NCBI GenBank assembly: GCA_937902125.1
Contig: CALDIB010000009.1
Coordinates: forward strand, 1-36,810
Origin: an uncultured Treponema sp.
GTDB taxonomy: Bacteria > Spirochaetota > Spirochaetia > Treponematales > Treponemataceae
DNA: 36,810 bases
Direction of reading: 5' to 3'
Shown: in pieces, positions 16,520 to 22,765 of the stretch
Layout of the letters: each line of letters starts with the position of its first letter
Numbering within the stretch: the stretch's first letter is position 1
The notes under the pieces: model-generated
Seen by the model: the letters and a program-made list of their open reading frames with translations, nothing else
What the model was told of the DNA's origin: nothing
The model's database searches: none
Made by a program: the position numbers and the translations under genes

Positions 16520-17137
16520 TCACTCAAAATAGGACAATTCCGCCGCGGAAAGCCCGCCGCCAAAGGAGTGGCCGCTCAAATCGTATTCTGCGCTGTTTCC
16601 GCCCTTTAAAATCATGGTCATTTTTTGAACCTTGGCCTGGCCGCCGGAGCAAGTTCCCGACAAAACGATTTTTTCCAGCGCCAGCCTAACCGCGCCGTCT
16701 TTGGGAAAAAGGCTGGCGCTCCAAGAATTTTGGTCAGACCAAAAGTCAACGTCGGCGGCGGCGTAAACGGCTTCCAAATCGTTTGTCCAAAGCGCCGACG
16801 TCAAAACGGCCATTTGGGAATAAACTGGATTTTCGCTTCCCTGCATTTTAGTTCTTTTTCCGCCGCCGCTTTCGGTCAGCGCGAAATTTTTTGCCATAAC
16901 CTGCGTGGACTTGATTGGCTTTAAGGTTTTCCAAATCATTCCATAGTCGGCGGCCACAACAAATTCTCCGCTAGACTTTAAGCCGCGGTCCTTAGAGGCG
17001 GCCTTTCGCTCAAGGACAAAATTTCCCCGAACCAATTTGTTCTTGGCCAAAAGAGCGGCCACGTCCTCAAGGCTTGGATTTGCGAAAATCGGAATTGAGG
17101 CAAGCGCCAAAAAAATGGCGGCGACAATTTTCTTCAT
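16520..17137 (-). CDS. LolA-like outer-membrane lipoprotein carrier, APE-type
   Basis: The 205-residue protein has a signal peptide (MKKIVAAIFLALASIPIFA, cut before NPS). The mature part resembles LolA: LVRGNFVLERKAASKDRGLKSSGEFVVAADYGMIWKTLKPIKS matches the start of the LolA open-barrel fold that shields a lipid in the periplasm. Such proteins accompany aryl-polyene loci and are thought to carry the lipid-linked product or a lipoprotein to the outer membrane. It is the last gene of a five-gene minus-strand run and begins three bases after the thioesterase gene ends. Confidence 0.75.
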   Translation of the reverse strand: MKKIVAAIFLALASIPIFANPSLEDVAALLAKNKLVRGNFVLERKAASKDRGLKSSGEFVVAADYGMIWKTLKPIKSTQVMAKNFALTESGGGKRTKMQGSENPVYSQMAVLTSALWTNDLEAVYAAADVDFWSDQNSWSASLFPKDGAVRLALEKIVLSGTCSGGQAKVQKMTMILKGGNSAEYDLSGHSFGGGLSAAELSYFE

Positions 17138-17140
17138 CGG

Positions 17141-17563
17141 CTAAAAAGTTCCCCGTTCTAAGATGGCCTCGACCTTGTCCGTTAGGGCTTTTGGGCAGAC
17201 AAAGCAAGTTTCCATTTGCGGCGTTTTGACGGCCATTTGAGTCGTTTCGGCCTTGGTCACAAGAGCGCCCTTGTCGTCGAAAATTTGGTATTTGATGCGA
17301 ATGCGGTTTTCCCATTCCACAAGGGTGGCCTTGACGGTGGCGGTCTGGCCAAAAATCAGGGAGCGGACATATTTTATGTTCAGCGTGGTCACAGGAAAAA
17401 CATAGTTTGTTTCCCGCATTTGATTGTAGCCGTAACCGATTTTGTCAAGAAGGTCGCAGCGGGCCACTTCCAAAAATTTTACGTAGTTGGCGTGGTAGAC
17501 AACCTCCATGCAGTCAACGTCGTAAAACTCAACGCGAATTTTTGACTCAGAGCTGATTTGCAT
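17141..17563 (-). CDS. YbgC-like hot-dog acyl thioesterase (4HBT family)
   Basis: The 140-residue hot-dog protein hydrolyses acyl thioesters. The family signature DVDCMEVVYHANYVKFLE is at 15-32, with catalytic D17 and H24, matching the DxxGVVYHxxY pattern of YbgC. I chose the start at 17563 because GGAG lies seven bases upstream and it begins directly with the hot-dog strand. A longer frame to 17716 would run into the acyltransferase gene. The true start still overlaps that gene by 17 bases, so translation is coupled. In aryl-polyene loci a thioesterase of this kind is thought to edit or release acyl chains from the carrier protein. Confidence 0.82.
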   Translation of the reverse strand: MQISSESKIRVEFYDVDCMEVVYHANYVKFLEVARCDLLDKIGYGYNQMRETNYVFPVTTLNIKYVRSLIFGQTATVKATLVEWENRIRIKYQIFDDKGALVTKAETTQMAVKTPQMETCFVCPKALTDKVEAILERGTF

Positions 17564-18545
17564 TTTTTTCTCCGCCCTCCGCTTTTGGAAACATCCAAAA
17601 GTCAAAAAAGTTATACCATTGGTATGGATATTTTTGCGCGAAAGATTCAAGATGCCGGACAAACTCGGAGCACAAATCGTCGGCGCGCTTTTCCCTGCCC
17701 TTTCTTCCTCCGCCAACCTGACTCTTGGCCTTTATCACAAACATGTCGCACTTTCTGCTTAAAACAAGGTTTCCGTTCCTAAAGCCCCAAACAAAGTAAA
17801 CGGGCGCGCCTATCAAATCTGCCAAAAAATAAACGCCGTAAGAAAAGGGCGCGGGCTTTCCCAAAAAGTCGTGGACCAAAAAGCGCTCCTTGGGATTTTT
17901 GCTCAGCCTGTCGCCGGCGCAAACCACCAAGCCGCCTTGACTTATTGTTTCCAAAACCCGTTCCGTGGTGGCGGGAGTGATTTCGTTCACATCGATTGTG
18001 TTCAAGGTGAAATTTTTGTTCATCGTGTCCATGGCCTTTGAAAAGTTGGAGGAAATTTTTCTGTCGGACATGACGGCTATGGGTATCTTGCGCTGGATTC
18101 CAATTTCGTTTTTGTTGGCCAAAGAGCGCAAAACTTCGGAGTCTCCCAAATGGGAAACGATTATAAAGGCGCCCTTTCCTTGGTTCAACTGGTCAATCAA
18201 GGCTTGAACGTCGTCGTCGTTAAAGTGAATGTTTTCAAAGGGAATGGGATTTGTCCAGCAGTCGATTTTTTCAACCACAGTCACGGCAAAGGCGGCCACT
18301 TGGCGCAAGGGCTTTACCTTCTTGAACGTTTGGCTGTAGGCCCGCAAATTTTTTTGGTAGCGGACGCTTTCCAGGCGGCATCTTTTGTCAAAGATGAAAA
18401 AATACAAGGCGGCGCAATAAGTTATAAAATGGACAAGCCATCGGGGAAAATGCCTAAGGCACCAAAAGGTCAACCGGTAGGGTCTTGTGGAAGTAGAGGC
18501 TTCTTTTTCGCTGAACCATTCTTTTCCAGCCTTGGTGTTTTTCAT
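17547..18545 (-). CDS. LpxL/HtrB-type acyltransferase, APE-type
   Basis: The 332-residue protein belongs to the lysophospholipid/lipid A acyltransferase superfamily. It has a membrane-associated N-terminus (FPRWLVHFITYCAALYFFIF, about 33-52) and the catalytic HX4E box HLGDSE (H132, E137). Later come the motifs GGLVVCAGDRLSKNP and RFLVHDFLGKPAPFSYGVYFLADLIGAPVYFVWG, typical of LpxL. In many aryl-polyene loci this domain is fused to a glycosyltransferase. Here the two are separate neighbouring genes overlapping by four bases. It probably transfers the acyl product to a sugar-lipid carrier, though a lipid A-like role is possible. Confidence 0.8.
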   Translation of the reverse strand: MKNTKAGKEWFSEKEASTSTRPYRLTFWCLRHFPRWLVHFITYCAALYFFIFDKRCRLESVRYQKNLRAYSQTFKKVKPLRQVAAFAVTVVEKIDCWTNPIPFENIHFNDDDVQALIDQLNQGKGAFIIVSHLGDSEVLRSLANKNEIGIQRKIPIAVMSDRKISSNFSKAMDTMNKNFTLNTIDVNEITPATTERVLETISQGGLVVCAGDRLSKNPKERFLVHDFLGKPAPFSYGVYFLADLIGAPVYFVWGFRNGNLVLSRKCDMFVIKAKSQVGGGRKGREKRADDLCSEFVRHLESFAQKYPYQWYNFFDFWMFPKAEGGEKNANQL

Positions 18546-19345
18546 CGCGCTTCTTCTTTAGTTGAATTTTGCTCAAAGGAATTTTTTCGCCGCTTTATTT
18601 GCCTTGCCTTTAGCCAAGGATATCGCAGCCACATTCCAACAGTAAGGCGGGCGAACATGAACGAAATGTGAATGTTGTCGCGGACCACTCTAAAATTGGA
18701 CTTTCCCTCCGCCGGATATGTGACGCGCACGCCCTTGTAAATTACGGGAACGTCGGCCCAAATCATTCGGGCCAAAATTTCCGAGTCAAAACCCATGTGG
18801 CTGTCAATCCATGTACGCGAGCAAATTTTGTAAAAAGGCTCCACTGGATAAATTCTGTAGCCGCACATGGCGTCCTTGATTTGCCCTTTGCTGAGCGTCA
18901 CAAATTCCGTGTAATTGTTGCTGATTCTTCTTGCCTTTAGGCGCGCCGCCGGAACGGAGGAGTCAAATTCCGGGTAGCCGCAAATCAAGGCCTGGGGATT
19001 GTCTTTTGAGGCTTGCAAAAATTCCGCGCAAGTGGACTGAGTGTCGTGCTGGCCGTCCGCGTCAATTTGGAACAAATGCGTGATTTCCATTTTTTTTGCC
19101 AGCTTGACGGCGGCGCAAACCGAATAGCCTTTGCCCCGGTTTCTTTTGTTGGTTATGACGCTGACATTTTTATGCTTTTGAGAAACTTGGCTTATGAAGT
19201 TTTTATTTTCTTCGTCATTTCCATCGTCAACAACTATTATGGGAAGATTGTATTGAACGAGAGCGGAAACTACGGATTCAAGCGTGCTTCCGTGGTTGTA
19301 AACCGGAATGACAAAGCCCTGCCGCATACCGCAATCATTCTCCAA
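18542..19345 (-). CDS. Family 2 glycosyltransferase
   Basis: The 267-residue protein has a GT-A fold of the dolichol-phosphate-sugar synthase type. The start FVIPVYNHGSTLESVVSAL is typical, VVDDGNDE (38-45) binds the nucleotide, and QIDADGQHD (93-101) holds the metal-binding DxD. A CGYRIYP region and the basic C-terminus (LKARQIKRRKNSF) follow; no long membrane segment is evident. The start may be 19345 or 19327. It overlaps the dehydratase gene upstream by about 11 bases and the acyltransferase gene downstream by four, so it is tightly coupled to the APE-type genes. It probably puts a sugar on the carrier lipid or head group. Confidence 0.85.
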   Translation of the reverse strand: MENDCGMRQGFVIPVYNHGSTLESVVSALVQYNLPIIVVDDGNDEENKNFISQVSQKHKNVSVITNKRNRGKGYSVCAAVKLAKKMEITHLFQIDADGQHDTQSTCAEFLQASKDNPQALICGYPEFDSSVPAARLKARRISNNYTEFVTLSKGQIKDAMCGYRIYPVEPFYKICSRTWIDSHMGFDSEILARMIWADVPVIYKGVRVTYPAEGKSNFRVVRDNIHISFMFARLTVGMWLRYPWLKARQIKRRKNSFEQNSTKEEAR

Positions 19346-19697
19346 GCGCGAAAGTTCCGCTTGAGTAAGCTTTGCTTTCTTCGGGATTTGTCAGCTTATA
19401 TGTCAGGGAATTTTTTTCCGCGTTGTATTTTATGTTAAGCCTAACCGTGTATCCGGGAAAAATCGGGGCGCCAAATTTAGTTCTCTTTGTGGCGGCGGCG
19501 AATCCGCTGACATTAAAGTATTTTTTTGCAAAATGAAACATCAAGTCTATTTGGGCCACAGCCGGAAGCAAATGAATTTCTGGAAAATGTCCTTCAAAAA
19601 AATCGCACTCTTCCGTAACGGAAAAATCAAGAGTCACGGAGCCGTCGCCTTTTTCTATTAGAGTTTCAGGAGCGATTTTGTGGTCTTGCAAATACAT
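19335..19697 (-). CDS. FabZ/ApeI-like 3-hydroxyacyl-ACP dehydratase
   Basis: The 120-residue single hot-dog protein carries the dehydratase core CDFFEGHFPEIHLLPAVAQIDLM, with catalytic H37 and D51 where FabZ has Glu. The PAVAQID form, with Asp, is the variant common in aryl-polyene dehydratases. It removes water from the 3-hydroxyacyl-carrier intermediate to extend the polyene. The start at 19697 is chosen because a promoter lies directly before it; a longer frame would run through the divergent gene modF. No Shine-Dalgarno sequence precedes the ATG. It heads the five-gene minus-strand run. Confidence 0.8.
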   Translation of the reverse strand: MYLQDHKIAPETLIEKGDGSVTLDFSVTEECDFFEGHFPEIHLLPAVAQIDLMFHFAKKYFNVSGFAAATKRTKFGAPIFPGYTVRLNIKYNAEKNSLTYKLTNPEESKAYSSGTFALGE

Positions 19698-19703
19698 TCC
19701 GCA

Positions 19704-19732
19704 ATTGTAACGCTTTTTTGCGATAAAATCAA
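19704..19732 (-). promoter_or_regulatory. Promoter of the dehydratase operon, leaderless
   Basis: TTGATT (19727-19732), 17 bases, TACAAT (19704-19709), then six bases to the ATG. The transcript should begin at or next to the start codon. The -35 box equals that of the methyltransferase operon at 595-600. Confidence 0.65.
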
Positions 19733-19747
19733 GGCTTGCCGCCATTC

Positions 19748-19776
19748 TTCCAAAAAAGCGCGAACTGTGATACAAT
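19748..19776 (+). promoter_or_regulatory. Promoter of modF-like gene, leaderless
   Basis: TTCCAA, 17 bases, TACAAT (19771-19776), then six bases to the ATG at 19783, without a ribosome site. The -35 box is weak. Confidence 0.5.
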
Positions 19777-19782
19777 CTGCTT

Positions 19783-21450
19783 ATGAATTTAATTTCAATT
19801 AAAAATTGCCGAATCGACGATTCAAAATCAACAATAATAAAAAACTTTTCTTGGCAAATGAACGCTGGAGAGGCCTGGCTTGCAATCGGCCCAAACGGCG
19901 GCGGCAAGGCCGACTTTCTAAAAGCGCTTTGCGGACAACTGAAAATCAATCCCAACGCCGACGGAATTTATTCAAACCTTTTTGCGGATTCCGTTGACAT
20001 AGTTTCCCTTGAAAAAGCCGCCGCCTTGATTCAAGAAGAGCGGGCTAACGACGAAAGCGAATTTATCGAAGGCGGCGTTGACCACGGAAGAAGCGCCCGC
20101 GTTTTTTTGTCGGAAGCGCTGCTAGGAAAAAAATTAAAGCGGGATTCAAAAACCGGCGTTTACCAACTTCCCGCCCAGGCCGCGCGCTTGGAAAGCGACC
20201 CGCATGTAAAGCTTTGCGGAATAGAAAAAATTCTTGACCGCGGCCTAAAGTATATGTCCACCGGAGAAATCCGCAGGACGCTTTTATGCCGCGCGCTGTT
20301 GAGCGGAAAAAAGCTTTTGATTTTAAGCGACCCCTTTGCCGGCCTTGACGCTCAAAGCCGAAAAATTTTATTGAACTTTTTTGACTCCGTGGCCAAACGG
20401 CAGTTGTCGAAAGCCCCGCAAGCGGACGGCGGCAATTTTAGCCTGGAATCAGAGTCCGCCTTTCCCCGAATAATTTTGGGAATGGAGCGCTACCATGAAA
20501 TTCCTGACGCGATAAACAAGGTCTTGGAATTTTCAAACGACGAAATTTCTTTTTGCGGAGAACGGAGCGACTACGAAAAAATTTTGGCTGACAGAACGAC
20601 CGCCGCGCAAAAAGACCGCGATTCAAATTTGGCCGCATTTAAGTCTCAACTCAATTCCGCAAACCAAAACAGCGCGGTTTTGCAAAACGCGGCGACGCTT
20701 TCCAACCTTGAAGGCGATTCAAGTTCGGGCGGCGCTTCCGGCTCTGGCCAAAATCCAGCGCTGATTGAAATGCGCGCCGTCAATGTGGGCTGGGGCGACA
20801 ACAAAGTTTTGGTCAACCTAAATTGGACGCTGCGCAAAAACGAGCACTGGCTCATTCGCGGCCCCAACGGTTCCGGCAAAACGACATTCCTTGAATTGAT
20901 TACCGGCGACAACATGCAAGTGTTCAGCAACGACATAAAAATCTTTGGCGCGCGCCGCGGCTCCGGCGAAACCATTTGGGACATAAAGAAAAAGCTTGGA
21001 ATCGTTTCATACCGCCTGCACGTTGAATACAGAATGGTCGGCGCGACATTGCTTGCCGTGATTGTTTCAGGCTTTAAAGACTCAATCGGCTTATACGAGC
21101 AGGCGACGGATATGGAAATCGCCGCGGCAAAAAAATGGCTTGAGCTGGGCGGATTTTCGGGCCGCGAAAGTGAATCCTTCAACAATTTAAGCTACGGCGA
21201 GCAGAGGGCCATCTTGATTTTGCGCGCGGTGGTAAAAGCCCCGCAAATACTGATTCTTGACGAACCCTGCCACGGCCTTGACGAAAGCTTTCGCCAAAAA
21301 ATTTTGGACTTGATTGAATTGATAGCGCAAAGCGGAACCACAACAATTTTGCATGTCACCCACGACCCGACGGAAGCGCTGGCCGCAGAAAGGCATATTT
21401 TGGAATTCAGACCCGGAGAATCGCCGATGTATAAAATTATCGAATTATGA
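19783..21450 (+). CDS. modF: ModF-like tandem ABC ATPase
   Basis: The 555-residue soluble protein has two ABC domains and no membrane part, like E. coli ModF. The match is strong: RRTLLCRALLSG in domain 1 and GARRGSGETIWDIKKKLGIVS in domain 2 are close to ModF. Domain 2 is canonical (Walker A GPNGSGKTT at 360-368, signature LSYGEQRA, ILILDEP). Domain 1 looks damaged: Walker A ends GKA (36-43) and Walker B reads LLILSDPF instead of LLILDEPF. A Ser/Gly/Gln-rich linker (about 280-325) separates them. No molybdate genes lie nearby, so the role in molybdate metabolism is uncertain. It overlaps the next gene by four bases. Confidence 0.85.
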   Translation: MNLISIKNCRIDDSKSTIIKNFSWQMNAGEAWLAIGPNGGGKADFLKALCGQLKINPNADGIYSNLFADSVDIVSLEKAAALIQEERANDESEFIEGGVDHGRSARVFLSEALLGKKLKRDSKTGVYQLPAQAARLESDPHVKLCGIEKILDRGLKYMSTGEIRRTLLCRALLSGKKLLILSDPFAGLDAQSRKILLNFFDSVAKRQLSKAPQADGGNFSLESESAFPRIILGMERYHEIPDAINKVLEFSNDEISFCGERSDYEKILADRTTAAQKDRDSNLAAFKSQLNSANQNSAVLQNAATLSNLEGDSSSGGASGSGQNPALIEMRAVNVGWGDNKVLVNLNWTLRKNEHWLIRGPNGSGKTTFLELITGDNMQVFSNDIKIFGARRGSGETIWDIKKKLGIVSYRLHVEYRMVGATLLAVIVSGFKDSIGLYEQATDMEIAAAKKWLELGGFSGRESESFNNLSYGEQRAILILRAVVKAPQILILDEPCHGLDESFRQKILDLIELIAQSGTTTILHVTHDPTEALAAERHILEFRPGESPMYKIIEL

Positions 21451-22598
21451 AAAAAATAAAAGTCTGGCGAACGCCGCCGCGCGTTATTTGTTTTGCAAAC
21501 ATTTTCGCGGCCCGATTTTTTGGGCTTGCCGCAGTTTTCATTCTGGCGCTTATGTCGCGGCCTGCGTTGGCCAAGGACGCGAAGCTGGCCGTGGAAGTTC
21601 CAGCCGAACAAGGCGTTGAGATTTTTGAAGAAAAAGACTTTCCGCAAGAATCAAAGCATAAAAGTTATTCCCATCCATACCGTTGGAACAAGCTTCAAGG
21701 CCAGCCCGCCCGCTTTAAGGAAATTTGGGGCTACCTTGTGACAAACCGCCTTAAGGACTTTGAACCGGACGCGCCCTTAACCGATTTGGCGCTTTTCGGC
21801 GTTGACATCGACAGCTACGGAAAACTTGAAAGCGCGCCAAAAAGAAATTTGACAGCGGGCTTTAAGGGCCGCGTTCACCTTGTGGCGGTTTGCAACAGCG
21901 CCTCCACAAGCCATTTTGTCCTTGACCCAAAATACGGCCTGCGCTCTGAATTGATAAAAGACTTGGTTTTCGCCGCGCGGGAATTTGACGGCCTTCAAAT
22001 TGACTATGAGCTTATTCCGCAAAAAGACGGAGAAAACTTTTTGGAATTTCTAAAAACTTTGCGGAGGCGCTTGGACGGAAAACAACTGACGGTTTGCGTT
22101 CCCGCGCGAGTCAAAAGTTTTTCCACGGATGTATACGACTACAAAAAAATCGCTGCCGTTTGCGACAAGGTTATGATTATGGCCTATGACGAACATTGGT
22201 CAACAAGCGGCCCCGGTTCGGTCGCCTCAGTCAAATGGTGCAAAAGAATCGTTGACTACGCGCTTAGCGTTTTGCCCGCGGAAAAATACATCATCGGCGC
22301 TCCCTTTTACGGCCGCAGCTGGATTGACCGCTCGCTGGCGCAAGCCTGGTATTTTAACGGCGCCAACAGAATCATGCACGAAAACGACGTGAAGCAATTG
22401 AGGCGCAAAGACGGCGTTCCATATTTTGAATACGAGGCCAAAGCAAAAGTGACCCTTTGGTTTGACGACGCCACAAGCCTTTTGCAACGCGCCCGAATGT
22501 ATCAAGAAGCAGGCTTTGACAAGATAGCCTTTTGGCGCCTTGGCATGGAAGACGCGGTTTTTTGGGATTGGATAAAGCCCTTGTCCGCCTCTGAATAA
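21447..22598 (+). CDS. Exported GH18-family glycosidase, SleL/YaaH-like
   Basis: The 383-residue protein has a long signal sequence (hydrophobic FFGLAAVFILALMSRPALA, to about residue 42) and a glycoside hydrolase 18 barrel. The catalytic motif DGLQIDYE (181-188) keeps D181, D186 and the proton donor E188. MIMAYDEHWSTSGPGSVAS and YIIGAPFYGRSW are further family strands. This pattern is nearer to the peptidoglycan-active branch (SleL/YaaH) than to true chitinases, so the likely substrate is cell-wall N-acetylglucosamine linkages; chitin oligomers are an alternative. It overlaps modF by ATGA, which is an odd partnership. The stop lies inside the first tandem repeat. Confidence 0.88.
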   Translation: MKKIKVWRTPPRVICFANIFAARFFGLAAVFILALMSRPALAKDAKLAVEVPAEQGVEIFEEKDFPQESKHKSYSHPYRWNKLQGQPARFKEIWGYLVTNRLKDFEPDAPLTDLALFGVDIDSYGKLESAPKRNLTAGFKGRVHLVAVCNSASTSHFVLDPKYGLRSELIKDLVFAAREFDGLQIDYELIPQKDGENFLEFLKTLRRRLDGKQLTVCVPARVKSFSTDVYDYKKIAAVCDKVMIMAYDEHWSTSGPGSVASVKWCKRIVDYALSVLPAEKYIIGAPFYGRSWIDRSLAQAWYFNGANRIMHENDVKQLRRKDGVPYFEYEAKAKVTLWFDDATSLLQRARMYQEAGFDKIAFWRLGMEDAVFWDWIKPLSASE

Positions 22599-22740
22599 AC
22601 TCGTTGTAAAAAAAGGCCGCATTTGCGGCCACCGCAACACTGTTCGCGAGTTTTGCGAATGCAAAAACTCGTTGTAAACAAAGGCCGCATTTGCGGCCAC
22701 TGCAACACTGTTCGCGAGTTTTGCGAAGCGAAAACTCGTT
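22598..22740. repeat. 68-bp tandem repeat with GGCCGCA hairpins
   Basis: Two near-identical units start at 22598 and 22666, and the head of a third at 22733. Each contains the stem GGCCGCA-TT-TGCGGCC (22615-22630, 22683-22698) and the stem TTCGC/GCGAA (22643-22659, 22711-22727). It lies between convergent genes and probably works as a double terminator. Confidence 0.75.
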
Positions 22741-22765
22741 ATAAAATGGGCGAAGCCCATTTTAT
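22741..22765. terminator. Perfect 11-bp hairpin overlapping the ftsK stop
   Basis: ATAAAATGGGC, GAA, GCCCATTTTAT is a perfect stem-loop with A- and T-rich ends. The ftsK stop codon (22762-22764) lies in one arm. It can end transcription from both sides. Confidence 0.65.

Noticed and set aside
19335..19955. Longer start of the dehydratase gene at 19955
   Set aside because: It would overlap the start of the divergent modF-like gene. A promoter lies right before 19697.
22598..22740. Possible CRISPR array
   Set aside because: Only two full units, no variable spacers, and the units themselves are hairpins. No cas genes.
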